DNA of 64,000 bases from Kordiimonas sp. SCSIO 12610 (lineage in GTDB: Bacteria > Pseudomonadota > Alphaproteobacteria > Sphingomonadales > Kordiimonadaceae): NCBI RefSeq assembly GCF_024398015.1, contig NZ_CP073747.1:124001-188000 (forward strand), written 5' to 3'. The position numbers and the translations under genes are program-made. The first letter of the stretch is position 1. Each line of letters starts with the position of its first letter. Positions 18,230-27,946 of this stretch are shown piece by piece. The notes under the pieces are model-generated. The model did not search any database. It saw only the letters and a program-made list of their open reading frames with translations, and had not been told where the DNA came from.

Positions 18230-20794
18230 TTATCCTACAACAATATTTACAATTCGCCCAGGCACAACGATGACCTTACGGATCGTTTTACCTTCCATAA
18301 ATTTGATTACCTTCTCGTTCGCAAGGGCAATTTTTTCAATTTCATCCTTAGGCATATCTTTCGCGACCTCTATTGTGTCACGAACTTTACCATTAACCTG
18401 AACAGCCAATTTCACAGTGTTATCGACGGTCAGACTTTCATCAAATTGTGGCCAAGGCGTATCTGCAACGAGTGTTTCAAAGCCAAGCTCTGACCATAAT
18501 TCCTCTGCCAAATGAGGCATCATGGGGCCAATCAAAAGAACAAGGGTTTCAAGCGCTTCACGTTTAACTTCCGCTGCACCCGCACCATCCAGCTTTCCGC
18601 CAACAGCATTTGCATATTCATAAAGGCGCGCAACTGCCTTATTGAAATGCAGTGCTTCGATATCAGCCGTAACTGCCTTAATAGTTTTATGAACAGTTTT
18701 CCGAAGTGCCATTGCACTATCACTGACCTCAGTGGGAATCGGAGTACCAATAGGTGCAACCGAACCTATCGCCTCCAGAACCAACCGGTTCACACGCTGC
18801 GTGAAACGCCAGGCGCCTTCAATGCCCGATTCCGTCCACAATAAATCACGTTCTGGCGGGCTATCAGAAAGCACAAACCAGCGCGCAGTATCGGCACCGT
18901 ACTGATCGATAATGTCGTCAGGGTCGACAACATTTTTCTTGGATTTCGACATTTTTTCAATACGGCCTTCTGTGACTTCAAGACCGTTGTCATTGCGGTA
19001 CATGGTACCGTCGTCGCGCGTTCTGATCAATTCCGGGAATACCCATTGATTTTCGCTATCACGGTAGGTCATGTGGTTAACCATACCTTGCGTAAACAGG
19101 CCTTCAAATGGCTCGGTTACTGTTGTTTTGCCGATTTTATTCAAGGCTCGAGTAAAGAAACGTGCATAAAGCAAATGTAGAATTGCGTGCTCTACACCAC
19201 CAATATACTGATTTACCGGCATCCATTCATTCACTGTATTGCCATCGAAAGGCGCGCCTTCATCAGGTGTGATAAACCGTAAGAAATACCATGACGAATC
19301 AACAAATGTATCCATTGTGTCAGTTTCGCGCGTCGCCGCCTTACCGCATTTAGGGCACGTTGTGTTTTTCCATGTTGGGTGATGCTCCAATGGATTACCG
19401 GGCGTATCAAACGATACATCTTCCGGCAATTTAATTGGCAACTCTTCACCAGGAACGGGTACCACACCGCAATCATCGCAGTGCACGAACGGGATCGGTG
19501 TTCCCCAATAACGTTGGCGCGAAACACCCCAATCGCGCAGGCGGAAATTGACAGTGCGTTCCCCCCAACCTTCTGCCTCAGCACGGTCTATAACAGCCGT
19601 TTTAGCATCCTCTACAGTCATGCCATCAAGCATCTGAGAATTGGCGATCAAACCCGGCCCTGTATAGGCCTCATCCGCAACAGCAAAGCTAGCCGCATCT
19701 TCGCCTTCAGGGACAACAACCGCTTGAACGGAAAGGTTATATTTCCGCGCAAAATCAAGGTCTCGCTGATCATGTGCTGGACAACCAAAAACAGCGCCTG
19801 TTCCGTAATCCATCAACACAAAGTTTGCCACATATACCGGAAGCTTCCAACTTGGATCAAACGGATGCTCTACATAAAGGCCTGTTGCAAACCCTTTCTT
19901 CTCTGCTTTTTCAATCGCTTCCTGACTAGTACCGGTCTTACGGCATTCCTCAATAAACTTCGTTAGGTCAGCATTATCTTCTGCCAGTTTCAATGAAAGG
20001 GGATGATCTGCCGCAATCGCACAGAAACTAGCGCCAAAAATGGTATCCGGGCGAGTTGTGTATACAGTTAGTTTTTCGCCCCGATCAGCAATATTGAAAT
20101 CAAACTTGAGGCCTTCTGATCGCCCTATCCAGTTTTCCTGCATCAACCGTACTTTTTCAGGCCAACGATCAAGCGTTCCTAGCCCTTCCAAAAGCTCATC
20201 GGCAAAATCAGTGATTTTCAAAAACCACTGTGAAAGCTTGCGTCGCTCCACAAGCGCGCCCGAGCGCCAGCCTTTACCGTCGATAACCTGTTCATTAGCC
20301 AGAACCGTATGATCCACAGGGTCCCAATTTACCCAGGATTCTTTTCGGTAAATTAGTCCAGCATTATAGAAATCAATAAAGATTTGCTGTTCTTTGCCGT
20401 AATATTCAGCGTCACACGTTGCAAATTCTCGTTCCCAATCAATCGCAAAACCAACTTGCTGTAACTGACCGCGCATATTCGCAATATTGTCATACGTCCA
20501 ATCAGCAGGGTGAACCTTGTGTTCCATCGCCGCATTTTCGGCAGGCATTCCGAAAGCGTCCCACCCCATTGGGTGCAGAACTTCGTATCCATTTGCCCGG
20601 CGAAAACGTGCTACGACATCACCTAATGTGTAATTTCGAACGTGCCCCATATGGATGCGCCCAGACGGGTATGGAAACATTTCCAATACATAATATTTAG
20701 GTTTTTCGGATTGAGTATTCGTTCTGAAAGTGGCGGCTTCTTGCCATCTTTTTTGCCATTTTGTCTCGGTAATTTTGGCATTATAACGTGACAT
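18230..20794 (-). CDS. leuS: Leucyl-tRNA synthetase
   Basis: A complete class Ia synthetase of 854 residues. The HIGH signature appears as HMGH in [16 protein letters not shown] (near residues 46–61), and [13 protein letters not shown] carries the KMSKS loop. A CP1 editing domain, a zinc-type Cys cluster (CDDCG and CPKCG) and the C-terminal domain are visible. It heads leuS-lptE-holA; lptE starts four bases after its stop. The DUF3576 gene lies just upstream, as is common in this class. Confidence 0.98.
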   Translation of the reverse strand: MSRYNAKITETKWQKRWQEAATFRTNTQSEKPKYYVLEMFPYPSGRIHMGHVRNYTLGDVVARFRRANGYEVLHPMGWDAFGMPAENAAMEHKVHPADWTYDNIANMRGQLQQVGFAIDWEREFATCDAEYYGKEQQIFIDFYNAGLIYRKESWVNWDPVDHTVLANEQVIDGKGWRSGALVERRKLSQWFLKITDFADELLEGLGTLDRWPEKVRLMQENWIGRSEGLKFDFNIADRGEKLTVYTTRPDTIFGASFCAIAADHPLSLKLAEDNADLTKFIEECRKTGTSQEAIEKAEKKGFATGLYVEHPFDPSWKLPVYVANFVLMDYGTGAVFGCPAHDQRDLDFARKYNLSVQAVVVPEGEDAASFAVADEAYTGPGLIANSQMLDGMTVEDAKTAVIDRAEAEGWGERTVNFRLRDWGVSRQRYWGTPIPFVHCDDCGVVPVPGEELPIKLPEDVSFDTPGNPLEHHPTWKNTTCPKCGKAATRETDTMDTFVDSSWYFLRFITPDEGAPFDGNTVNEWMPVNQYIGGVEHAILHLLYARFFTRALNKIGKTTVTEPFEGLFTQGMVNHMTYRDSENQWVFPELIRTRDDGTMYRNDNGLEVTEGRIEKMSKSKKNVVDPDDIIDQYGADTARWFVLSDSPPERDLLWTESGIEGAWRFTQRVNRLVLEAIGSVAPIGTPIPTEVSDSAMALRKTVHKTIKAVTADIEALHFNKAVARLYEYANAVGGKLDGAGAAEVKREALETLVLLIGPMMPHLAEELWSELGFETLVADTPWPQFDESLTVDNTVKLAVQVNGKVRDTIEVAKDMPKDEIEKIALANEKVIKFMEGKTIRKVIVVPGRIVNIVVG

Positions 20795-20911
20795 TTTTTT
20801 CTCTTAAACTATCTAGAGGGCACACATATATGCGGCCCCCTGTATTTAGCACAAATTATTGGTATTTAATTTCATCTCGATCATGTTTTACAGAAACACG
20901 ATTGAATAAAA

Positions 20912-21337
20912 TTATCTTTCTTCGCCCGACCTAATTGCACGTGCACGCGAAAGAATAGCTTCTTCAATTTGTAGAACCGTAGACGCCTGAACGGGGACAG
21001 TAATCCAATCAGTACCATTTCGCTGCTGGCGGATAACAGTAACCTTGATACCGTCTGATCTAAGGGTTTCAGATAAAAACCTTACGGCCACCTTAACTCG
21101 TTCGTTATCAACATCTGGTGTCAGTTGCCAATCCGTCAGAATAACACCACCAGCGGGCTCTGCCTGATCAATAGGCATAAACGAGAGAGTATCTAGTGTG
21201 GCTTGCCATAAATACCCATTCACACCAATTGCTGTTGTTCTAGGGGCAACGCCGCTGTCGCCACCACCAAAAATACTACATGCACCAAGCGACATACTAA
21301 GCATAACCACAAATAATGGCCGGGTAAAACGCGTCAT
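20912..21337 (-). CDS. DUF3576 lipoprotein
   Basis: A 141-residue putative lipoprotein: start MTRFTRPLFVVM, lipobox LGAC with the acceptor Cys near residue 20, then a short Gly/Ser linker and the DUF3576 domain (GVNGYLWQATLDTLSFMP). The frame is open further upstream, but ATG 21337 gives the proper signal peptide. The family is restricted largely to Alphaproteobacteria and sits upstream of leuS. Function is unknown; an envelope role is likely from the lipobox. Confidence 0.87.
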   Translation of the reverse strand: MTRFTRPLFVVMLSMSLGACSIFGGGDSGVAPRTTAIGVNGYLWQATLDTLSFMPIDQAEPAGGVILTDWQLTPDVDNERVKVAVRFLSETLRSDGIKVTVIRQQRNGTDWITVPVQASTVLQIEEAILSRARAIRSGEER

Positions 21338-21570
21338 AATAAATTCCGTTGAGTCGTTTTCGTTACTCGTTTTTTCACCATATAAATCTGACGAAAAAAC
21401 GACTTTGTTTGGTTTATAGACGCCAGATCGGCTAATGACCAGCCAGAAAACGCTTAAATCGTGACTATTGAGACACAATTAAAGAATTTTAAAGACTCAG
21501 TATTGTATTATTACAAGCAATCGCACTAAAATACATTTGAGGTTACCTAATTTAGTATACAGAGTTTGTC

Positions 21571-22464
21571 ATGAAACGTTCGTGGAAAGTTAGCATTTAC
21601 GCTTTTATCTGCGCATTATCAGTAAATAGTATGGAAATCCATGCCTTTGATGATGATGAGAAACGTAACGAGTCTGAACAAGATCAGGCGGCTCTAAAAA
21701 AACTAGACAAAATGATTGCGGAAATCAAAGCTGCACCAAAACCTGTAACCGCCTCCAAAGACCCTATCATTGATAGCCTAGAACTTAGCCTTCGCAGCAG
21801 CGAAGAGAAAAAAGATGAAGGCTTCCTGTATTTGCAGGACAAATCATCAATTTCTACTATCAACTCACAAAGCGCCTCTCACAGACCGGGGTTTTCTTCA
21901 TTATTGGCACCAAGCAACGCTATACGAGGTAACGCGTCGACCATATTTGATGGTTCGTCCCGTATTGGCCTGTCGTTTGGCAGCAATGAGGAAGAGGGCG
22001 AACGTGGCTTAGAAGTTGCTATAGAAAGCGCATATACCCTTTCAGGCACGAACCCACAATTAAATGGCAACAATTACGACTTAAGTGATCCATTTGCTGA
22101 TAGGTCGTACAATGTAGGCCTGTCTGTCGGGTATTCCGGCTTTAATCTAAACGCCTCAGTCATCAGGGAAGAAAGTCTTTGGAATGGTGGCACAGAAGGT
22201 TTCGGAGTTGGTTTCTCCTACACAGGAAGTCGCTGGACTGCAAAGCTTTCACTTAGTGAATACAAAGAAGGTACTGATTTACAAGGTATCAACAACGAAG
22301 TTCGTAACTTCGTATCCGTTGAACTCGGTGCTTCGTTTGAGCTCAGTCGTCGATTTGGTCTTCTTGGTGGTATTCGCTACTATGACCAGCGTAACAGCTA
22401 TTTAAGTCAATCCGACTTTGGAAGCGCACAAACCTTCTTCCTTGGCGGTCGTTTAAAATTCTAA
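21571..22464 (+). CDS. Putative outer-membrane beta-barrel protein, unrecognised family
   Basis: 297 residues. A signal peptide (about residues 1–25, ending near IHAFDDD) is followed by a charged, probably coiled or extended region (28–85). The rest alternates polar and hydrophobic residues and ends in TFFLGGRLKF, a terminal Phe as required by the BAM insertion machine. Repeated strands such as YNVGLSVGYSGFNLNASVI and WTAKLSLSEYKEG look like barrel hairpins. No family is recognised. It is monocistronic, divergent from the DUF3576 gene across a 233-base gap, and could be a small porin-like or surface protein. Confidence 0.7.
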   Translation: MKRSWKVSIYAFICALSVNSMEIHAFDDDEKRNESEQDQAALKKLDKMIAEIKAAPKPVTASKDPIIDSLELSLRSSEEKKDEGFLYLQDKSSISTINSQSASHRPGFSSLLAPSNAIRGNASTIFDGSSRIGLSFGSNEEEGERGLEVAIESAYTLSGTNPQLNGNNYDLSDPFADRSYNVGLSVGYSGFNLNASVIREESLWNGGTEGFGVGFSYTGSRWTAKLSLSEYKEGTDLQGINNEVRNFVSVELGASFELSRRFGLLGGIRYYDQRNSYLSQSDFGSAQTFFLGGRLKF

Positions 22465-22479
22465 AGCATAACAGCCTTA

Positions 22480-23091
22480 TTATTGTTTAATACCCAGTGC
22501 GGGTCGTACAATACCGTCAATTGCCGCTATTCCTGCAATATTGATCGATTTTAAACGCCCAACAGTCCCAAACGAAATACCGCCAAGTGCAATTATTGGT
22601 ATACGCGTCTTTGCAATCAACCGGGAAAACGCATGGATACCCATTGGCCTGGCACCTTTGTGGGAGTTTGTCGCAAAGACGGGTGAAACAAAAGCTGCAC
22701 TCACTCCAAGACTTGCCGCGCGGGTTAATGCTTTTTGACTATGGCACGCAGCCGTTACCATTGAAACGCCTTTGAACTGGCGGGCAGTTCGATAGTCAAA
22801 AAGCATATATTCTGGTACATGGACGCCGTCAGCTTTCACTTTTTGTGCGAGGGTAAAATCGCCAGCGACCAAAAAATATAATCCACGTTTTCGACAAATC
22901 GAGCACATATTCGCGGCTAACACATCTCGGTCAGGGCATTCATAATCACGTAAAATTACAATAGACCCTTCCGGTAATGAATAGAGGACACGCTCAAGGT
23001 CACTTACGCGGCCCTGATCCGTCATAAATACCAGCGTTTCTACATTTGCTTTTCGTTTCAATCTATTCAAGATTGCCGTGCTAGTCTGCAT
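22480..23091 (-). CDS. Thiamine-phosphate-synthase-like (ThiE/TenI) protein
   Basis: A 203-residue (beta/alpha)8 barrel of the ThiE/TenI superfamily. The SPVFATNSHKGARPMG loop (about residues 135–150) and ALGGIS segment match the phosphate-binding loops of ThiE. The N-terminal part is divergent and the usual pyrimidine/pyrophosphate residues are not all evident, so a true thiamine-phosphate synthase activity is uncertain. No TPP riboswitch or thi neighbour is seen. It is convergent with the barrel protein gene. Confidence 0.75.
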   Translation of the reverse strand: MQTSTAILNRLKRKANVETLVFMTDQGRVSDLERVLYSLPEGSIVILRDYECPDRDVLAANMCSICRKRGLYFLVAGDFTLAQKVKADGVHVPEYMLFDYRTARQFKGVSMVTAACHSQKALTRAASLGVSAAFVSPVFATNSHKGARPMGIHAFSRLIAKTRIPIIALGGISFGTVGRLKSINIAGIAAIDGIVRPALGIKQ

Positions 23092-23162
23092 ACTGACCCT
23101 TGACCTGGTGCTATTCTTGGCACATACGAAGCCCTGATACCGTTTTAAAAACAGGAACCATT

Positions 23163-23828
23163 ATGACTGATATCTCCACCAATATTACCGATATCAAAGC
23201 CTCCATTGCAGCAATGTGCAAGCACACAGGTACCGGCAACACAGCGCCCAACCTTATTGCGGTATCAAAACGTCAACCACAAGAGAAAATTGATTTGGCC
23301 CTAAAGGCAGGCCAGAGGGTTTTTGGTGAAAACAAAGTTCAAGAGGCGTTTGAACATTGGGGTGAAAACCGAAAACATTATGATGATCTGGAACTTCATT
23401 TAATCGGTAGTTTGCAAACAAATAAAGCAAAAGACGCTGTTCAACTATTCGATTGCATTCAAACCCTGGACAGGATCAAGCTCGCTCGGACCCTTGCGAA
23501 AGAAATAGAAAAACAAAACAAACCTATTCAGCTCTTTATTCAGGTAAATACGGGAGACGAACCGCAAAAAGGGGGGTGCTTGTTAAGTGGCCTCGAAACC
23601 CTGATAAACGAGAGCAAGGACCTAGGGTTAAATATTGTTGGGTTAATGTGTATTCCTCCAGTTGAAGATGATCCTTCGCTTCATTTTGCGTTATTGAAAA
23701 AACTAGCCAAACGATACGATCTTCCAAAGCTTTCGATGGGAATGAGTAACGATTACGCTCTTGCCGCCTCGATGGGAGCAACAGATATCCGTGTTGGCAC
23801 CGCGATTTTCGGAGCAAGAGAAAACTAA
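23163..23828 (+). CDS. YggS/PLPBP-family pyridoxal-phosphate protein
   Basis: A 221-residue alanine-racemase-like barrel that binds PLP and helps vitamin B6 and amino-acid homeostasis. The PLP lysine is Lys36 in LIAVSKRQP, with GENKVQEA and the SMGMSNDYALAASMGATDIRVGT C-terminal signature also present. ATG 23163 is chosen because ACAGGAACC precedes it and upstream in-frame codons lie in the gap to the divergent ThiE-like gene. Confidence 0.95.
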   Translation: MTDISTNITDIKASIAAMCKHTGTGNTAPNLIAVSKRQPQEKIDLALKAGQRVFGENKVQEAFEHWGENRKHYDDLELHLIGSLQTNKAKDAVQLFDCIQTLDRIKLARTLAKEIEKQNKPIQLFIQVNTGDEPQKGGCLLSGLETLINESKDLGLNIVGLMCIPPVEDDPSLHFALLKKLAKRYDLPKLSMGMSNDYALAASMGATDIRVGTAIFGAREN

Positions 23829-23842
23829 GGGTTTATCAACGC

Positions 23843-24379
23843 TCAAGCCTGGGCCGGAAGAATTTCGACCTCATCTCCAGGCGACAAAAGCTCAACAAGC
23901 TGGCTTAAATCATTTAAGTTTAGCGCGACACACCCTGCGGTAGGTGAATAATCATCGCGAGCAACATGAATGAAAACCGCACTACCCTTCCAGGGAATAA
24001 CTGGATCATCATTATGTCCAATAACGATAATAAGGTCATATATGTTATCACCGCGCCATAGCACCTCGTGTGATGCGCCAAAAGGCAAGCGAATATAACG
24101 ATTATAGTCTACGTGGTTCGGGTCATCGCACCAACCACAGGCCTTGGAGGTTTCTGAAACGTTTATCTGGGTTTTCGGTACAGCAATTTTATCCGGCCGA
24201 TAAAATATTTGGCGAATGGGATACACCCCTAACGGAGTTTTAAAGTCTCCCTCTACCATATCTTGCTGCGTTGCAATTCCTTCACGACCCAGAGCACATC
24301 TAGCATCAAAGTTTGGTCCTTTAAACCTACCGATAGATTGCTGATTTGCTGATTGCTGGACGATCCACCGTATTGTCAT
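23843..24379 (-). CDS. L,D-transpeptidase (YkuD)-family protein
   Basis: A 178-residue protein with a YkuD catalytic domain: VIGHNDD, then AVFIHVARDD and PTAGCVALN, where the Cys is the nucleophile and the upstream His is part of the site. The usual Ser of SxGC is Thr here. No signal peptide or anchor is seen, so access to the periplasm is unclear. The start overlaps the ribA stop by four bases (ATGA), indicating coupling. The family crosslinks peptidoglycan or attaches proteins to it; this exact subgroup is uncharacterised. Confidence 0.83.
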   Translation of the reverse strand: MTIRWIVQQSANQQSIGRFKGPNFDARCALGREGIATQQDMVEGDFKTPLGVYPIRQIFYRPDKIAVPKTQINVSETSKACGWCDDPNHVDYNRYIRLPFGASHEVLWRGDNIYDLIIVIGHNDDPVIPWKGSAVFIHVARDDYSPTAGCVALNLNDLSQLVELLSPGDEVEILPAQA

Positions 24380-25470
24380 AGCAAGTGACCCGTTCGGGAC
24401 TTCTTAATTTCAAGATACTGATGGTTGTGGGGATTGGTTGGGAATTTGTGCGCAACCCGCTCGGATACCTCTATACCAAATCGCTCTAAGGCTTCTATTT
24501 TGTTTGGGTTATTGGTCATCAGTCGAACAGTTTTAACATGAAGCGCTCTAAGCATTTCAGCAGCGGGTGCGTATACTCGCTCATCAACATCAAAACCTAA
24601 TCGGGTGTTAGCATCGACAGTATCGTAACCTTGATCTTGTAGGCTATAGGCCTTCAATTTGGAAATAAGGCCAATCCCGCGCCCCTCCTGCGCCAGATAC
24701 AGAACAATCCCACCGCCAGCTTGATCAATTGCTTTTATCGCCCCCTTCAACTGGTCACCGCAATCGCACTTCAAAGACCCCAGAAGGTCACCAGTAAAGC
24801 ACTCGCTGTGAATACGCATTAAAACCGAACTGTTTCGATCAAAATCACCAATAATGATAGCGATATGCTCCAAACCACCAGCAACAGGGCGAAAAGCAAC
24901 AAACTTTGTTTTGGCGGCACCTTCCAGCGGAATATTAGCTGCCGCTACCTGCATAAGTTTTGAACTGTCACCAATATCGGTGTTCAATATATCATACGTA
25001 TTTAAAGTGATCGAAAACCCAACCTCGGTATCAAGACACTCAGCAACTAATAAAGCCGGTAATAAACGAGCAAACTTGACCAATTTAATCGCTGCTTTAT
25101 CCATGTCAGGGTCTAAACTGTCTAATCTGGAAAACGGCCCCTTAAGTGGGCTGGATAAATCCGCCGAGGGATCAGCAAGTGCAATCAGATCACCAGACGA
25201 CAACCACTTACTTCGCGTCAAACGAACAGCCTCGGAGCCTTTGTGTGCAACCTTTATTGTCGCAGCACGGTTGTCAGTTATCAGTAAAAAACTGTTGTTA
25301 AAACTAGTATCAAAGGCATTGAGAGAGGTTTCATTCACCAGCTCAAGCGGCATAATAGCATATTTTCTTGCCTGATCATCATGACCTGTAGTTAAAATAA
25401 CAGGATAACCACGTCTAAGGTCGTCTGCAGCGCGCTCGATTGATAAAGAGATTTGTGCTTTATGGTGCAT
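24376..25470 (-). CDS. ribA: GTP cyclohydrolase II with degenerate N-terminal DHBP-synthase-like domain
   Basis: 364 residues. The C-terminal half (about 165–350) is a complete GTP cyclohydrolase II, the first step of riboflavin synthesis: HSECFTGDLLGSLKCDCGDQ carries the three zinc cysteines, and QEGRGIGL and DANTRLGF are present. The N-terminal part (1–160) has the outline of RibB (DDLRRGYPVILTTGHDD) but lacks the acidic DRENEGD active site, so it should not make DHBP. A separate RibB would be needed elsewhere. It is coupled to the L,D-transpeptidase gene by ATGA. Confidence 0.93.
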   Translation of the reverse strand: MHHKAQISLSIERAADDLRRGYPVILTTGHDDQARKYAIMPLELVNETSLNAFDTSFNNSFLLITDNRAATIKVAHKGSEAVRLTRSKWLSSGDLIALADPSADLSSPLKGPFSRLDSLDPDMDKAAIKLVKFARLLPALLVAECLDTEVGFSITLNTYDILNTDIGDSSKLMQVAAANIPLEGAAKTKFVAFRPVAGGLEHIAIIIGDFDRNSSVLMRIHSECFTGDLLGSLKCDCGDQLKGAIKAIDQAGGGIVLYLAQEGRGIGLISKLKAYSLQDQGYDTVDANTRLGFDVDERVYAPAAEMLRALHVKTVRLMTNNPNKIEALERFGIEVSERVAHKFPTNPHNHQYLEIKKSRTGHLL

Positions 25471-25649
25471 AATAAACCGTATAATAGTTACTTATAATAA
25501 ATGCTATCGCTTGTGTTTTGTCATAGGCTCACTAAAGTATCAAACAAATGTGAAACTGATTTATGGTAATTTAGGCAGACTTTTCCTATATAGGCGCTAA
25601 CACTGCCGTAATGACAGAACTAATTTAATATAACCACCGGAGAGCTTTT

Positions 25650-26345
25650 ATGGCTGTACGTAAATTATTACTCGTAGATGACGACAACGATCTTCGTGAA
25701 ACTTTGGCGGAGCAATTGGCACTTTGCGATGAGTTTTCTACAACAGAGCAAGAAAATGCCTCTGGTGCCCTGACATTTCTGTCTGATAATCAAGTTGATA
25801 TGATTATTCTTGATGTTGGTCTTCCAGATATGGATGGCCGGGAATTATGCAAGCGCATCCGCAAAATGGGCGTGTCTGTTCCAATCATTATGCTTACGGG
25901 CATGCAATCAGACGCAGATACGGTTCTTGGTTTGGATTCTGGTGCAAATGACTATGTTACAAAACCATTTAGCTTCACTGTCTTACTTGCGAGAATACGC
26001 GCACATTTCCGCCAATATGAACAAAGCGAAGACGCAGTCTTTGACATTGGCCCATATCAGTTCCGTCCATCTGGAAAAATTCTAGACGAGCGCGAAACCG
26101 GCAAGAAAATTCGCCTGACAGAGAAAGAAACCGCAATTTTGAAATATCTTTACCGTGCTGGCGGAAAGGCTGTTGGCCGCGAGGAACTACTGGCGGAAGT
26201 TTGGGGTTATAATTCCGGTGTTACAACACACACGCTTGAAACCCACGTTTACCGCCTACGTCAGAAAATTGAGCCTGAACCTGGGATGGCGCGCTTACTC
26301 GTGACAGAGCCCGGTGGCTACAGTCTTCAAGGTCTGAACAAATAA
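25650..26345 (+). CDS. OmpR-family response regulator (orphan)
   Basis: 231 residues: a receiver domain with acidic pocket Asp10-Asp12, phospho-acceptor Asp55 (IILDVGLPD) and conserved Lys in VTKPFS, then an OmpR-type winged helix (about residues 130–228, GVTTHTLETHVYRLRQKIEP). No histidine kinase is adjacent. It is monocistronic, with its own terminator just downstream. A 179-base region upstream, after divergent ribA, should hold its promoter. The regulon is unknown. Confidence 0.93.
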   Translation: MAVRKLLLVDDDNDLRETLAEQLALCDEFSTTEQENASGALTFLSDNQVDMIILDVGLPDMDGRELCKRIRKMGVSVPIIMLTGMQSDADTVLGLDSGANDYVTKPFSFTVLLARIRAHFRQYEQSEDAVFDIGPYQFRPSGKILDERETGKKIRLTEKETAILKYLYRAGGKAVGREELLAEVWGYNSGVTTHTLETHVYRLRQKIEPEPGMARLLVTEPGGYSLQGLNK

Positions 26346-26366
26346 ACGTTTCAGATAGTAGTAATA

Positions 26367-26396
26367 AAAACCCGCCTAATAGGCGGGTTTTCTTTT
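26367..26396. terminator. Bidirectional terminator between response regulator and xthA
   Basis: An 11-bp perfect stem (AAAACCCGCCT and its complement) with an AAT loop, flanked by A residues on the left and TCTTTT on the right. It can stop the response-regulator transcript and, in reverse, xthA, whose stop codon touches it. Confidence 0.92.
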
Positions 26397-27177
26397 AAAT
26401 GTCAAAATCCACCAAAACCGGTGCATGATCCGATGGCTTCTCCCAGCCACGAGCTTGCCTGATCACTTCCATTTTTACTGTATTCGCTTTCAGCGACGGG
26501 CTGGTCCAGACATGATCAAGCCGCCGCCCTTTATCCGCTTTTGACCAATCACGAGCTCGGTATGACCACCAACTATATAGTCGTTCCGGTAAAGGGGTAA
26601 ATTCACGCATAACATCAACCCAATCATGGGCTTTCATCAGTTCGAGCATCGCATCCGTTTCAACAGGAGTATGCGAGACAACTTTGAGGAGCTGCTTATG
26701 GTTCCAAACATCTTCTTCATACGGGGCGATGTTTAAATCCCCAACAAGGATACTTGGATCTTTTATTGTCTTCGACCAAGCTGTCATCTCTTCGATAAAT
26801 TTAAGTTTGTGGGCAAATTTATCATTGGTATCAGGGTTTGGTTCGTCCCCACCTGCTGGTACATAAAAATTATGAATAACCTGACCCGTTGCAAGTTTTA
26901 TTGAAATATGCCGTGCATCACCCATTTCACACCAATCAATATAGTCCTGACTTTCAAATGGCACTTTCGATAATGTCGCTACACCATGATGACTTTTCTG
27001 ACCGCGAATAGCCATATGCGGCATCCCCATATCCTCAAAAAACTGGGTTGGAAACATATGGTCCTGCACTTTCGTTTCCTGCAAACACAAAATATCTGGC
27101 TTATAGTCTTGGATAAGTTGCTCAACGATATTCAGGCGGGCACGAACTGAGTTAATATTCCAGGTAATAAGGCGCAT
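26395..27177 (-). CDS. xthA: Exodeoxyribonuclease III
   Basis: A 260-residue EEP-fold AP endonuclease/3'-5' exonuclease of base-excision repair. Active-site motifs are all present: ITWNINSVRARL (Asn), LCLQETKVQD (metal Glu), VGDLNIAP (Asp, Asn) and the terminal PSDHAPV (Asp-His). Upstream on the same strand and 48 bases away lies the acidic hypothetical gene. Confidence 0.97.
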   Translation of the reverse strand: MRLITWNINSVRARLNIVEQLIQDYKPDILCLQETKVQDHMFPTQFFEDMGMPHMAIRGQKSHHGVATLSKVPFESQDYIDWCEMGDARHISIKLATGQVIHNFYVPAGGDEPNPDTNDKFAHKLKFIEEMTAWSKTIKDPSILVGDLNIAPYEEDVWNHKQLLKVVSHTPVETDAMLELMKAHDWVDVMREFTPLPERLYSWWSYRARDWSKADKGRRLDHVWTSPSLKANTVKMEVIRQARGWEKPSDHAPVLVDFDI

Positions 27178-27225
27178 AAAGTCTCTTTCAATATGGGTAA
27201 GTGCAAAACTTGTTTGATATAATAT

Positions 27226-27858
27226 TTAGTAGATCAGGAAACTGTTGCCAATAACCCCAATGGGCAGACGGCCTTGCTCAAAGAGTTGAAACCTGATGGC
27301 AAATGGATGGCTATTTTCTTCCGCGGCCATTCCAACCAGAACAGCATGATAGCAGGCCTGAATAGCGGCACCCGTAACAGCATTCACAAACCCTTCATCA
27401 TGAATACCAAAGTGCGTCGACGCTTCTACAGCAGCTTCTCCAATCGCAGTGCCCACGGTGCCTGATACATGCGCCATAACCATTTCAAGCGTGTTTTCAT
27501 CAATGATTGATAAAACATCACTGGTGAGGGCAGCCCTGAGTTGCTCTTCTGCTTCCCAAGCAGGGCTATTAATATCAAGGCTTTCAGCGGCCTCTGCGGC
27601 CTCTTCCCAGTCACCGAGGAACCCCGGCTCAGCTTCAGGAAAACCAAGCGTTTCGACATAGTCACGAGCGGTTACCACTAATGAACGATGAGGGTCCTCG
27701 CCCAATGTACTGAACCAAGGCACATCACTGGCAAGTGCTAAAAAGGGTGCAACAGACTTAAGCGAGGGATATTCATCCAAAATATCGTCCGCAAGAATTT
27801 CATCAATATCCACATCCTGAGAGGGGGATTGATTATTTTCATCATTATCTAATTCCAT
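27226..27858 (-). CDS. Acidic hypothetical protein
   Basis: A 210-residue soluble protein of no family I recognise. The first 35 residues are very acidic and probably disordered (DVDIDEILADDILDEYP). The rest is mainly helical, with an Ala/Glu-rich centre and a conserved-looking C-terminal part (GAAIQACYHAVLVGMAAEENSHPFAIRFQLFEQGRLPIG is the span at about 160–200). No signal peptide or membrane helix is seen. It lies between lolA and xthA on the same strand. Length, ribosome site and codon use look like a true gene. Confidence 0.75.
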   Translation of the reverse strand: MELDNDENNQSPSQDVDIDEILADDILDEYPSLKSVAPFLALASDVPWFSTLGEDPHRSLVVTARDYVETLGFPEAEPGFLGDWEEAAEAAESLDINSPAWEAEEQLRAALTSDVLSIIDENTLEMVMAHVSGTVGTAIGEAAVEASTHFGIHDEGFVNAVTGAAIQACYHAVLVGMAAEENSHPFAIRFQLFEQGRLPIGVIGNSFLIY

Positions 27859-27946
27859 AAGACAACTCTTCTTGGTTAAGCGAGCAAATATGGATCAGAT
27901 ATAGGCAGAAAAGCGGCCGAAATAAAGTCGAAAGACGCTATCTGTA

